Assembly: GCA_020444325.1 (NCBI GenBank)
Contig: JAHLLD010000008.1
Span: 1-64,000, forward strand
Length of the DNA: 64,000 nucleotides
Reading direction: 5' to 3'
Origin: a bacterium
Lineage (GTDB): Bacteria > Bacteroidota > Ignavibacteria > SZUA-365
Under the pieces are notes generated by a model that saw only the letters and a list, made by a program, of their open reading frames with translations, was not told where the DNA came from and made no database searches. The position numbers and the translations under genes were made by a program. Shown in pieces: positions 18,783 through 27,570 of this stretch (position 1 is its first letter; each line of letters opens with the position of its first letter).

Positions 18783-19121
18783 TCATGCATGCCCGTTAAG
18801 TGATTGATCAATCCATGCGAGATAGGGAGCGGATCCCTCCGTCACCGGGAGCATGATGATTTCCGGGACGTCATACTCGTGCATGGTACGCACGCGCTGT
18901 TCGATTTCTGCAAAACGCGCACGCTTCGTCTTGATGACGAGAAGCTGTTCATCGTCCTCCTCCACGGCATCCTTCCAGCGATAAATGGAGCGGATGCCGG
19001 GGACGATATTGCAGCAGGCGGCAAGCTTTTCCTCAACGAGAACGCGGGCGATACGCTCAGCCTGCGTTTCGGATCCCGTCGTGACAAGAATGACGGCATA
19101 TTGTTCGTCAGCTTCCACCAT
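18783..19121 (-). CDS. cutA: Divalent-cation tolerance protein CutA
   Basis: 112 aa from the ATG at 19121. CutA1 signatures are present: LVTTGSETQAERIARVLVEE, KLAACCNIVPGIRSIYRWKD, and the late EIIMLPVTEGSAPYLAWI. The family forms cytoplasmic trimers of ill-defined role in metal tolerance. A TTG three codons earlier is rejected because it lies inside the -7 promoter element; transcription would begin at or next to the ATG, giving a leaderless mRNA. First gene of cutA-parA-parB. Confidence 0.93.
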   Translation of the reverse strand: MVEADEQYAVILVTTGSETQAERIARVLVEEKLAACCNIVPGIRSIYRWKDAVEEDDEQLLVIKTKRARFAEIEQRVRTMHEYDVPEIIMLPVTEGSAPYLAWIDQSLNGHA

Positions 19122-19127
19122 AGTATA

Positions 19128-19158
19128 CAAAACTAGGTGCGCGGGAGGTGAGAAGCAA
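19128..19158 (-). promoter_or_regulatory. Promoter for cutA-parAB (TTG-N20-TAGTTTTG)
   Basis: On the minus strand TTG (19158-19156), 20 bases, and a perfect TAnnTTTG (TAGTTTTG, 19135-19128). The start of transcription should fall at about 19122-19119, on the cutA ATG. It is back to back with the promoter at 19164. Confidence 0.7.
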
Positions 19159-19163
19159 TGCTC

Positions 19164-19194
19164 TTGCTTTTTCCCCAGTATTGGGATAAGTTTT
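19164..19194 (+). promoter_or_regulatory. Promoter for the TPR operon (TTG-N20-TAAGTTTT)
   Basis: TTG (19164-19166), 20 bases, TAAGTTTT (19187-19194). Predicted transcription start near 19201, about 35 bases before the ATG at 19236. Confidence 0.65.
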
Positions 19195-19235
19195 TTTCAG
19201 ATTTGACGTGAATTTTTGTTGACGACTGGATAGAA

Positions 19236-20669
19236 ATGAGTATTTACGATTACGATGATTTTCAAGACGACTGGGATGATCCCGAGGGCGGCAAACACGG
19301 GCGTTTTTCCGATATGGATACCTCGGACCTGCTCGATGCTGCAAGACAGGGCTCGCTCAGCGTCGATACGATAGAAGAAATCGCCGGATACCACCTGGAA
19401 AAACAGAATTTCGACGATGCGCTGAAATTTCTCGAAATTCTGACCGAACGCACCCCCTACAGTGCTGAGGCGTGGGAGCGTAAGGGTATGGTTTTAAACA
19501 ATCTGGGGCGTTACGAGCAGGCACTCGAGGCGTTTGAGCAGGCTGAAGGACTCAATCCCGCGGATCTCGAGCTGCTCATCAACAAGGGGATCACGCTCGA
19601 TAATCTCGGCGATATTGAAGCCGCCATGCTGTGTTTCGACACCGCGCTGGCGATGGACCCTGAGAATGACGAGGCGCTGTTCAGCAAGGGACTCGCGCTC
19701 GAGCATTCCGGTGCGTACCATGACGCCATCGAGGTGTTCATGCAGCTGGTCGGGCGGGATCCGGAGCATAAGGACGCCTGGTACGAGCTGGGATATTGCT
19801 ACGATTTTTCCGATCAGCTGAAAGACTCACTGCGCTGTTATGATCGCGCGATCGATCTCGCTCCCTTCAACGCCAATGCCTGGTACAACCGGGGAATTAT
19901 TCTCAACCGCATGGGTGCCTGGCGACGTGCGCTCGATTCCTACGACTATGCGCTGGCGATCGAGGAGGAATTCGCTTCTGCCTGGTACAACCGCGGCAAC
20001 ACCTGCGCGAACCTGCGCTGGTTTCCCGAAGCCATCTCGTGCTTCAGGAAGACTATCGAACTCGAGCCCAACGACATGCACGCATGGCATAACCTTGGCA
20101 ACGCGCTCGAGGAGTCGGAGCGCTACAGCGAAGCCGTGCAGGCATATACGCGTGCGATCACACTGGCACCGCATAACGCCGATTCCATTTACGGACGCGG
20201 CAGCGCCTTCGAGTCGCTCAATGATTTCGAAAACGCACTGCTCGACTATACAATGGCCGTGCGGCTTTCACCCGATGCGCTGGACGTCTGGTACGCGAAG
20301 GCGGATGTCGAGTTTGAGCTCGGCCGCTTCGAAGACGCCATCACAAGTTTCAGCAATGTGCTGCGCATCGAGCCGCAGAATGCCACCGCCTGGGTGGATT
20401 TTGCTGAAATCAATCTCGAAGCGGGGAAATATGACGAATGCGTCCTGGCAGCCGGGAAAGCGGTGGAGCTGGGAGACCGCCTGCCCGAGGCGTATTTTTT
20501 CCTCGCCCAGGCACATCTGCTGCGAAACGACGATGGCAGTGCCAATGACGCGCTCGACCGTCTGCAGCATATCGCACCGGATGGAAAGGATTCTGACGGA
20601 AATCCTCTGCCGGCGCTCCGTTCCGATCACTTCCCCATGCTGCCGTTTACAGGCAGGAAAGGAGAATGA
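19236..20669 (+). CDS. Tetratricopeptide repeat protein
   Basis: 477 aa, cytoplasmic, acidic N-terminus (DYDDFQDDWDDPEGG). About ten consecutive TPR units of 34 residues fill residues 60-440, each with the A/G-Y-x-x-A-L-x-x-Y/F pattern (for example AWYNRGIILNRMGAWRRALD and AWHNLGNALEESERYSEAVQ). TPRs are protein-docking scaffolds; the partner is unknown. First gene of a six-gene operon; its TGA overlaps the next ATG by four bases. Confidence 0.88.
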   Translation: MSIYDYDDFQDDWDDPEGGKHGRFSDMDTSDLLDAARQGSLSVDTIEEIAGYHLEKQNFDDALKFLEILTERTPYSAEAWERKGMVLNNLGRYEQALEAFEQAEGLNPADLELLINKGITLDNLGDIEAAMLCFDTALAMDPENDEALFSKGLALEHSGAYHDAIEVFMQLVGRDPEHKDAWYELGYCYDFSDQLKDSLRCYDRAIDLAPFNANAWYNRGIILNRMGAWRRALDSYDYALAIEEEFASAWYNRGNTCANLRWFPEAISCFRKTIELEPNDMHAWHNLGNALEESERYSEAVQAYTRAITLAPHNADSIYGRGSAFESLNDFENALLDYTMAVRLSPDALDVWYAKADVEFELGRFEDAITSFSNVLRIEPQNATAWVDFAEINLEAGKYDECVLAAGKAVELGDRLPEAYFFLAQAHLLRNDDGSANDALDRLQHIAPDGKDSDGNPLPALRSDHFPMLPFTGRKGE

Positions 20670-21181
20670 GGATGCGTTTTACCCTCATCGCTGTTGGACT
20701 CGCGACTATCGCGGTCGCCGCATTGCTGTGGCCCACGGCAGGCAGCAACCTTGCGGCCGATGACGTGGACTGGCTCGGTTACGGTGATGCCGTCGCGCGC
20801 GCCGGGAAGGAAAACAAGACGGTGCTTGTCGACGTCTACACCGACTGGTGCGGCTGGTGCAAGAAGATGGACCGCGATGTGTACGGCGATTCTGATGTGC
20901 AGAAATACCTGGCGGAATATTATGTCGCTGCCAAGCTGGATGCGGAATCCGCCACCACGCATAACGTGCAGGGGAAAAAAGCCACCGAACGGGAAATTGC
21001 CCGTGCGTACGGTGTAACGGGATATCCCGCGACGATTTTTCTCAACGAGAAAGGCGAGACCATCACCATTCTCTCCGGCTATGTCCAGAAAGAACGCTTC
21101 CTGCTCGTTCTCGAATACATTCATGAACGCATCTACGAACACCAGGGCTGGGAAGATTTCCTCTCCTCCCGCGACAAGTGA
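20666..21181 (+). CDS. Membrane-anchored thioredoxin-like protein
   Basis: 171 aa. An N-terminal hydrophobic segment (LIAVGLATIAVAALLW) acts as signal peptide or anchor. A thioredoxin_7/DsbD-C-like domain carries W61-C-G-W-C65 and the cis-proline motif GYPATIFLNEKGE. It likely reduces or exchanges disulfides in the periplasm. It overlaps the TPR gene by ATGA, so translation is coupled. Confidence 0.88.
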   Translation: MRMRFTLIAVGLATIAVAALLWPTAGSNLAADDVDWLGYGDAVARAGKENKTVLVDVYTDWCGWCKKMDRDVYGDSDVQKYLAEYYVAAKLDAESATTHNVQGKKATEREIARAYGVTGYPATIFLNEKGETITILSGYVQKERFLLVLEYIHERIYEHQGWEDFLSSRDK

Positions 21182-21683
21182 AATCTCCCGCTGGTCCCGC
21201 ACGGCCTATGCAGTGCTGCTCGCTGCCGCGCTGCTGTGGACGCTGGGGATTTTTGTGGCACCGGCGTTGCATGCCTCGGGAAATGACGCTGGAGCACTGA
21301 TTTCCAGGCTGTTTTATGCCCCGGTATGTCATCAGCAGGTCGAACGTTCCTTTGCGGTGTTCAGCTGGCCGCTGTCGGTGTGTCACCGCTGCTCCGCCAT
21401 CTATGTCGCGTTTACGCTCGTGCTGCTGGCATTTCCCTTTCTCCGGCGCTTCCCGTTTTTTGTTTCCCTTCCCTTGTCGCGGCTTGCTATATTTATACTT
21501 CCGATGCTGCTCGACTATGTGCTCGATGTGCTTGGACTGTGGAACAACAGCGGCATTTCACGCGCAATCTCGGGGAGCGTCGCCGGTGCGGGACTCGCGA
21601 TTTTTGTCCTTCCCGCCTGGATGGAATTCTGGACTGCCAGGAAACGTCACCACACTGCAGACCATAAAGAGGTTGCCGAATGA
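21123..21683 (+). CDS. DUF2085 membrane protein
   Basis: 186 aa if it starts at the ATG at 21123 inside the preceding gene; an ATG at 21081 and a GTG at 21213 are alternatives and none has a good ribosome site. The conserved core FYAPVCHQQVERSFAVF then WPLSVCHRCSAIYVAF (two CH motifs in hydrophobic context) is the DUF2085 signature, followed by several membrane segments. Function unknown; cysteines and histidines suggest metal or redox chemistry at the membrane, fitting the neighbouring thioredoxin. Confidence 0.75.
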   Translation: MNASTNTRAGKISSPPATSEISRWSRTAYAVLLAAALLWTLGIFVAPALHASGNDAGALISRLFYAPVCHQQVERSFAVFSWPLSVCHRCSAIYVAFTLVLLAFPFLRRFPFFVSLPLSRLAIFILPMLLDYVLDVLGLWNNSGISRAISGSVAGAGLAIFVLPAWMEFWTARKRHHTADHKEVAE

Positions 21684-22219
21684 ATGATTTCGCTACTGCC
21701 AAACCGAGTAAGCTCGTTCCCGTTCTCATCGGGGGCGGTGCCATGGCCGTGACGGCCATTGTCCCCGGACTGAATTTCATCAACTGCGCCTGCTGCGCCG
21801 GCATCATGGGTGCGGCCGTCCTGGGCGTCTGGTTCTACAAGAAAAGTTTCCCGATGGATATGCCGTTCAACGTCGGCGACGGAGTGATCGTCGGGACGTT
21901 ATCGGGACTGATCGCGGCCCCGCTGACCACGATGCTGCAGTTCATCATGATGGGTGCCGCCTCGGGCGATTTTGCGTATCAGCTGCAGGATGAGTTCGAG
22001 AAAGCATTTTCACAGGCCGAAATGCAGGCGACGGATCCCGCGGCCGTCGAACAGGTCCGCGAGGTCGTCATGCAGCTCGCGGCTACGCCGTTCATGCTTT
22101 TCCTTATCGGACTTGTGTTTTCCCTCATCGTTTTTGTTGGATTCGGTGCACTGGGCGGCCTCATCGGCGGCAACATTTTCAAGACCAAGATTATCCCGCA
22201 GCAGCCTGACGCGAACTGA
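21680..22219 (+). CDS. Conserved membrane protein of unknown function
   Basis: 179 aa, coupled to the DUF2085 gene by an ATGA overlap. Four or so hydrophobic segments: residues 13-30 and 37-53 flank NCACCAG, then 67-92, and 133-165 at the end. A central amphipathic acidic region (QLQDEFEKAFSQAEMQA) separates them. No family recognised. The CxCC motif again places cysteines in this redox-flavoured operon. Confidence 0.8.
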   Translation: MNDFATAKPSKLVPVLIGGGAMAVTAIVPGLNFINCACCAGIMGAAVLGVWFYKKSFPMDMPFNVGDGVIVGTLSGLIAAPLTTMLQFIMMGAASGDFAYQLQDEFEKAFSQAEMQATDPAAVEQVREVVMQLAATPFMLFLIGLVFSLIVFVGFGALGGLIGGNIFKTKIIPQQPDAN

Positions 22220-22288
22220 TCGCCCCCAGGCTGCGTAGAAGGGAGTATGTCTCCGGACATGTTCTTTCATCCAACGACCTGAGTTATC

Positions 22289-23521
22289 ATGCGCATGCGA
22301 AGCCTTCTTGTATTTGTCCTTCTCCTGTTTCCCCTGGTACTGAACGCACAGCCGGGTCCCGTGGCCGGGAGTGATTTTACTGTCGTCTACAATCCGCCGG
22401 CATCCTCCCCGTTTGCTTCAGCCAGTGCGGTTACGCTGGTGTACGTGTTCGATTACTGGAACGTGCGCTACGGTACCCGTCTGGCACTGTGGCAAAACGT
22501 GCTCGATCCCGATACGTCACGCACCCACTATGCCCCGATGAAGAAGGAAGGGGAGAGCTGGACGGCGAAGATTCCTATTCCTGCGACGGCTGCGCTGCTG
22601 TCCTATGTCGTCACCGATGGCGAACATGTCGACGGGAATAACCAGAAGACCTGGGTGCGCTACGTCCTCGGTGCGGATGGCGAGCCGGTCAAGAACGCGC
22701 GTTTCTACAACCTTTCGTTTCTTGAACTGGCCCGGGAAAAAATCGGCGTTCAGATCAGGGAAGCGGAACGGGAGGTGACCAGCTATCCCGAAAATTTCCC
22801 CGCCTATCAACAATATTTCATGCTGCTGATGGAACAGGCGAAAGGGAGTCCGCGCACGCAGGAACGCATCGCGGCGCGCATTGATGGACTCGAAGAACAG
22901 TACGGCACGAATCCCGAGTTCCTCAACATGGCGGCGGAAGTCTGGTACTATGTGCTGCAGGATCAGCGGAAGGGACTCGAGTACCGTAAGCGCATCGAAG
23001 GTTCAAAGATGTGGCCGCAGGTGTTTGCGATGGCGGATCGCCAGAGCAAACAGGAAACCGCCGCCGAACGCGCAAAATATCATGTCGATCGCAGGAAGGA
23101 GTTGCAGGGTGCGGAACTGCCGGCATTCAATCTCAATAATGGCACGGGAGGAAAATCCGCGTTCCCGCGCAATAATGGTCGTCCCCTCATCATGCTGTTC
23201 TGGGCTTCGACCTCGGATAAATCCGGCAGCATGCTCGAGGCCCTGCGCGCGGCACTCGCCCCGTATCCCGCTGACGCTGTGGATGTCGTTGTGGTGAGCG
23301 TCGACCAGGATGAAGAGAAGGCCCTTAAGGCGTATCAGGAGAAACGGATGCCGTTTGAACTGCTGTTCAACCAGGGCAGCACGCTTTATATGCTGGGTGT
23401 CGACAGCATTCCAATCACGTACTTCGTGGATACGAAAAATATCGTACAGAATATCGTTGTGGGCTTTGACAGTGGCATTTCGGGCCGGCTGCGTAAGCTC
23501 GTCGACGGTTTGATGCGTTAA
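22289..23521 (+). CDS. Secreted thioredoxin-fold protein lacking active-site cysteines
   Basis: 410 aa with a signal peptide (LLVFVLLLFPLVLNAQ). An N-terminal Ig/CBM-like domain (about 25-150) and a helical TPR-like middle are followed by a TlpA/AhpC-like thioredoxin fold (about 270-410: LIMLFWASTSDKSGSM ... DVVVVSVDQDEEKA ... SIPITYFVDTKN). Where relatives have WCxxC this one reads WASTSDKS, so it cannot do thiol chemistry by the usual route and may act as binding or chaperone domain. Fifth gene of the operon, 69 bases after the previous one without a promoter pattern. Confidence 0.8.
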   Translation: MRMRSLLVFVLLLFPLVLNAQPGPVAGSDFTVVYNPPASSPFASASAVTLVYVFDYWNVRYGTRLALWQNVLDPDTSRTHYAPMKKEGESWTAKIPIPATAALLSYVVTDGEHVDGNNQKTWVRYVLGADGEPVKNARFYNLSFLELAREKIGVQIREAEREVTSYPENFPAYQQYFMLLMEQAKGSPRTQERIAARIDGLEEQYGTNPEFLNMAAEVWYYVLQDQRKGLEYRKRIEGSKMWPQVFAMADRQSKQETAAERAKYHVDRRKELQGAELPAFNLNNGTGGKSAFPRNNGRPLIMLFWASTSDKSGSMLEALRAALAPYPADAVDVVVVSVDQDEEKALKAYQEKRMPFELLFNQGSTLYMLGVDSIPITYFVDTKNIVQNIVVGFDSGISGRLRKLVDGLMR

Positions 23522-23537
23522 CCTGAGTGGAGAGAAC

Positions 23538-24173
23538 ATGCCCACGTCGCGTATTATTGATATCAGCATCCCCCTCGACGAACAGACGCCATCCTATCCC
23601 GGCGATCCGGTGTTTTCGCGCACCCTGAAGGCAGCGATCAGCGAGGACGGCAGCGGGTACAATCTGTCGACCATCGAGATGAGCGCACATTCCGGTACGC
23701 ATGTCGACGCCCCTGCACATTTCCTGGCCAGTGGAAAAACCATCGATCAAATTCCTGCGCGGCGCTGGCTTTCGCCCGCCGTCGTCATTGACTGTCCCTC
23801 ACCCGGTCCCATCGAGCGTGATCAACTCGAACGCCAGGGCATCCGTACCGGCGATGCGGTACTCCTCAGGGCTAACGCCAGGCGTCCCGCTGACGCGGCG
23901 CCGGACGACTTTTCCGCTCTCACACGGGACGCGGCACGCTACCTGGTAAGCAGGAAAATCAATCTTGTAGGAATCGACGCGCTCTCCATCGAAAGCTACG
24001 ACGATGCCGATTTTCCGGTACACAAGCGGCTGCTGCGGAATAACATCCTGATCATGGAGGGACTGCGCCTCGGCCATGTGCGTCCCGGTCGCTATTCTCT
24101 CATTGCCGCTCCGTTGCTGATCAGTGGCAGTGACGGCGCTCCGACGCGGGCGCTGCTCGTTTCACGCGATTGA
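23538..24173 (+). CDS. Cyclase-family hydrolase (kynurenine-formamidase-like)
   Basis: 211 aa, cytoplasmic. The metal-binding motif HSGTHVDAPAHF and the upstream YPGDP are diagnostic of the cyclase/metal-dependent hydrolase family (Pfam PF04199), which includes bacterial KynB. Later parts (LVGIDALSIE, DFPVHKRLLRNNILIMEGL) fit as well. The substrate is uncertain, since no tryptophan-pathway gene is near. Sixteen bases after the previous gene, with GGAG before the ATG. Confidence 0.9.
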   Translation: MPTSRIIDISIPLDEQTPSYPGDPVFSRTLKAAISEDGSGYNLSTIEMSAHSGTHVDAPAHFLASGKTIDQIPARRWLSPAVVIDCPSPGPIERDQLERQGIRTGDAVLLRANARRPADAAPDDFSALTRDAARYLVSRKINLVGIDALSIESYDDADFPVHKRLLRNNILIMEGLRLGHVRPGRYSLIAAPLLISGSDGAPTRALLVSRD

Positions 24174-24186
24174 CTCGCGATTTCCC

Positions 24187-24217
24187 TTCCCCGTTTTCAG
24201 ATTATTCTGTATTTTTT
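24187..24217 (+). promoter_or_regulatory. Promoter for the metalloprotease gene (TTC-N20-TATTTTTT)
   Basis: TTC (24187-24189), 20 bases, TATTTTTT (24210-24217). Transcription would start near 24224, which rules out the in-frame ATG at 24222 and supports one of the later starts. Confidence 0.5.
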
Positions 24218-24284
24218 TCTGATGACCAGAAACAGCTCCCTGCTGTTTCTTTCCCCCATGAACATGAAGAATGAGGTACGGTCG

Positions 24285-27200
24285 ATGATGTTTGTTTCGA
24301 TGTCCCGGCAGACCCTGCGTGTCATGACCGCAGCGCTGTTCTGCCTTGCCACTATCCTCGCACCTGTACAGCTTTCCGCGCAGTCACATGCGGATGACGC
24401 GTTCACCACGGTGAATGCGTCCGAGCTGTTTCACTCCATAACCCCCGATGGGTTACGCAAAGCCGTACCCATCGCGTCTCCGCAGGCGTTGACCGTCGCG
24501 GTGCCCCTCGCATCGTTCCCGCGTCTGCGTGCTTCCGGGAATATGCTGCTTGCGGATTTCCCCATGCCTGACGGCACGACGGCGAACCTGGAACTGCGTG
24601 CCATGAAGCTCTTCAGTGACGACGCCATCGTCGTTACGCAGACGGCGCAGGGTGAACTGCGTCGTGCGCTTCCGGATATCCGCGCTTACCGCGGCAGCGT
24701 GCGCGGCGAAGAAGGCTCCTTTGTCTGGATGGCCGTCGAAGGCACTGCCATGACGGGCAGCGTTCTTCGTGACGGAGTCGAGTACAGTTTCACCACCCGA
24801 CTGAACAACGCCCCGCAATCCGGAGACGAGCGCTTGCTCACCGTGTATGAAGCAACACCGGAGATGAAATCCTTCGACTGCGGTGTGGAAGATGATCTCT
24901 TTATCGAAGACTATCTTCGCGGCATGCCCAATGGAGCGGATGCGCAGATGATGAAGGCGGGGATGGATACGCTGGTTGCCCGTCTCGCCATCGATATCGA
25001 CTACGAAGCCTTCCAGCATTACGGCGGCGTCTCAGAATCCGAGAATTACGTGTCCTCGCTCTTTACCGGCGTCATCGCCATTTACGAACGCGATGTTGCC
25101 GTGACGTTCGAGATTTCCTACATGCGCACATGGGAAACGGAAGATCCGTACAGTCCCGCCAGCGACAAGGCGGCGCTCAACACCTTTACCGAGTACTGGC
25201 GCGACAACATGGATAATGTCGATCGTACGCTGGCATCGCTCATTTCCCGCAAACCGATTTCTGCGAATGGCGTCACGCAGGGACTCGCCTGGGTGAATCA
25301 GCTCTGCAGCCGAACGCACGGCTACGCCTTCATCAAGCTCAGCGGCAACAATGGAAATATTGAAGGACATGCGGGTGTCTGGGCGCATGAGCTGGGACAT
25401 AACTTCGGTTCCCCCCACACGCATGCCTGCGTCTGGAATCCCCCCATCGACAGCTGCTACACTGCGGAGCCGATTCGCAATAATCCTCCCTGTTTCAGCA
25501 GCAGTGACATCCACCTGATTCAGGGCGGCGGTGAGCTGATGAGTTACTGCCACATGCGCTTCGGAAACAAGAATGTGCACAAGGTGTTCAGGGATCGTGT
25601 CGGTGCACTGGTACGTGGGAACGCGGAGCGTGCGCTCTGCATGAATGTTACCAGCACCGTTCGTGCCCTCGAATTGCTCACGCCCAGCGGCGGCGAGGAA
25701 ATCTGTGCCGGCATGCCGCTCACCATTACCTGGAGCGCGCAGGGCAACAACGATTTCTCGATACTGCTTTCGACGGATAACGGTGCGACCTGGGAAACGA
25801 TACTGATCGATGACCTCTCCCGCATCGTGCGTTCGTGGGACTGGGTGATCCCCTCCGACTTCCCGGTGGGCGATACCTATCGCATCCGCATCATCGACAA
25901 CAAGAATCCGGACCTGTCGGATCAGATGGAAGCCAGCTTCACCGTGAAGGAAGGGACGGTCATCACGGACCAGGTGTTCTGGCGCAATGTCTGCATCGGG
26001 GAAGGCGCATGGTTCTACGTGCACGCCACCGGTGCCGGAGAGCTGAGCTACCAGTGGAAGAAGAACGGTGAAAATATCGACGGGGAAACCGGCAACGAAC
26101 TGCAGCTCCAAAACCTGCAGGAGGCCGACAACCTGTCGACGTATACCTGTGCCATCACGGGCGATTGCGGAACGATTGAGTCCGAACCCGCCCTGCTCAA
26201 AGTCTTCACCACGGCGGTTATCGTCCAGGATCTCGTACACGACACGGCCTGTCTCGGTGGCAGTGGACGCTTCGAAGTCGTCGCCGAAGGTTCCAATCTC
26301 ACCTACAAATGGTACTTCCGGAGTCCGACCGGTGTCAACCGCACACTCGAGAACGACAGCAGCGTGCTCATCATCCAGAATGTGACGCAGGACGATTACG
26401 GCGCATACTGGTGCAACGTCAACAGCTCGTGCGGACAGAGTACGACGATGACTCGCTTCCTCATGGTACCGACGACTGCGGTCACCGTACTCGATCCCGC
26501 CAAGAGGAATATGGAGATTCCGGCCGGTTCACAATTTGAAATCAGGTGGAAACAGTACTGCCTGAATTCCGTGAAGATTGAACTGTCGGTCGACGGCGCG
26601 GCGAACTGGACGGAAATCACCGGCAGCGCGGACGCCAATGCCGGCAGCTACATCTGGAACGTTCCCACGGAGAATTCTGACCGCTGCTACCTTCGTATCA
26701 GCAGCGCCGACGATGGATCCGTTTTCGGCACTTCCGAACAGTTCAAGATCAAGGATATGCCGGTGCGCGAGTATGCGCTTCCGAGCGTGGGCTTCAGCTG
26801 GGTTGCCGTGGGAACACCGTCCGAAAGGCCGCTGGGCATTGCAAATACAGGCCGTGGCGACCTGGAAGTCACTTCCACGGAAATCATCGGCACGACGGAA
26901 GTGGTGCTCAAGAACGCTGCGCCTTTCACCATCACTCCCGGCAGCGATTACGAACTGATGCTTGAATACACACCAGCGGCGGCCGCACCCATGGAAGGAC
27001 AGCTGGTGATCAGGCACAACGCAGTGGGCAGTCCCGACACCCTCGAGATCTTCGGCGAAGGCTACATCGCCTCGAGCGCCGATGGTCCCGCCCATCAGCT
27101 GCGCCTCGAACTGGCACAGAACTGGCCCAACCCGGTCTCCCTCAGCAACGGCGCCCTCACGCAGATTCGCTACGACCTGACGCGCCGCAGTGGTGTGAGC

Positions 27201-27374
27201 CTCACGCTGTACAACACGCTGGGACAGCAGGTGCGCACGCTTTCGAGCGGTACGCAGGAGGCGGGACGCCATCTGCTGACCATCGATCTCAGCGGACTCC
27301 CCACGGGCATGTACATCTACCGCCTTGCTGCCGGAGACGCTGCGGTCAGCCGCATGCTGCAACTCATCCGTTAA
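24285..27374 (+). CDS. Secreted zinc metalloprotease (reprolysin-like) with T9SS domain
   Basis: 1029 aa from the ATG at 24285, supported by GAGG eight bases upstream and by the promoter position. A signal peptide ends near LSAQS. A propeptide-like region (30-220) leads to a metzincin domain with H368-E-L-G-H-N-F-G-S-P-H and Met-turn MSYCHM. Ig-like domains follow (about 560-735, YQWKKNGENI and YKWYFRSPTG), then a region with Ig-like strands and a diverged T9SS sorting domain (NWPNPVSLSNG ... YNTLGQQVRTL). It should degrade proteins outside the cell. Confidence 0.9.
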   Translation: MMFVSMSRQTLRVMTAALFCLATILAPVQLSAQSHADDAFTTVNASELFHSITPDGLRKAVPIASPQALTVAVPLASFPRLRASGNMLLADFPMPDGTTANLELRAMKLFSDDAIVVTQTAQGELRRALPDIRAYRGSVRGEEGSFVWMAVEGTAMTGSVLRDGVEYSFTTRLNNAPQSGDERLLTVYEATPEMKSFDCGVEDDLFIEDYLRGMPNGADAQMMKAGMDTLVARLAIDIDYEAFQHYGGVSESENYVSSLFTGVIAIYERDVAVTFEISYMRTWETEDPYSPASDKAALNTFTEYWRDNMDNVDRTLASLISRKPISANGVTQGLAWVNQLCSRTHGYAFIKLSGNNGNIEGHAGVWAHELGHNFGSPHTHACVWNPPIDSCYTAEPIRNNPPCFSSSDIHLIQGGGELMSYCHMRFGNKNVHKVFRDRVGALVRGNAERALCMNVTSTVRALELLTPSGGEEICAGMPLTITWSAQGNNDFSILLSTDNGATWETILIDDLSRIVRSWDWVIPSDFPVGDTYRIRIIDNKNPDLSDQMEASFTVKEGTVITDQVFWRNVCIGEGAWFYVHATGAGELSYQWKKNGENIDGETGNELQLQNLQEADNLSTYTCAITGDCGTIESEPALLKVFTTAVIVQDLVHDTACLGGSGRFEVVAEGSNLTYKWYFRSPTGVNRTLENDSSVLIIQNVTQDDYGAYWCNVNSSCGQSTTMTRFLMVPTTAVTVLDPAKRNMEIPAGSQFEIRWKQYCLNSVKIELSVDGAANWTEITGSADANAGSYIWNVPTENSDRCYLRISSADDGSVFGTSEQFKIKDMPVREYALPSVGFSWVAVGTPSERPLGIANTGRGDLEVTSTEIIGTTEVVLKNAAPFTITPGSDYELMLEYTPAAAAPMEGQLVIRHNAVGSPDTLEIFGEGYIASSADGPAHQLRLELAQNWPNPVSLSNGALTQIRYDLTRRSGVSLTLYNTLGQQVRTLSSGTQEAGRHLLTIDLSGLPTGMYIYRLAAGDAAVSRMLQLIR

Positions 27375-27411
27375 TCCACGGAAACTGTTCAGCCTTCGCT
27401 GACGTTTTTTC

Positions 27412-27453
27412 GGCACCCCGTCACTCACATGAGAGGCGGGGTGCCTGCTTTTT
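27412..27453 (+). terminator. Terminator after the metalloprotease
   Basis: 9-bp stem GGCACCCCG / CGGGGTGCC with a 16-base loop and TGCTTTTTC after it. Confidence 0.75.
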
Positions 27454-27506
27454 CACCCCGGGTGCTGTTTTCAGCCGAGCTGGCTGCTTTTTTCGTCCCG
27501 AAGGAG

Positions 27507-27537
27507 TTTCGATTGTATCGCTGGACAGCTATTTTTG
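27507..27537 (+). promoter_or_regulatory. Promoter for the CPA2 antiporter (TTTC-N19-TATTTTTG)
   Basis: A perfect -7 element TATTTTTG (27530-27537) with TTTC (27507-27510) 19 bases upstream. Predicted leader about 27 bases. Confidence 0.5.
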
Positions 27538-27570
27538 GCAAAACACGTAAACATGTAAAGCTGCCGTATC

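Noticed and set aside
19122-19130. TTG start three codons upstream of the cutA ATG
   Set aside because: It lies inside the -7 promoter element, so it would not be in the mRNA.
16849-19235. parS site near parAB
   Set aside because: I found no 16-bp palindrome resembling TGTTTCACGTGAAACA in this interval or elsewhere in the window by eye.
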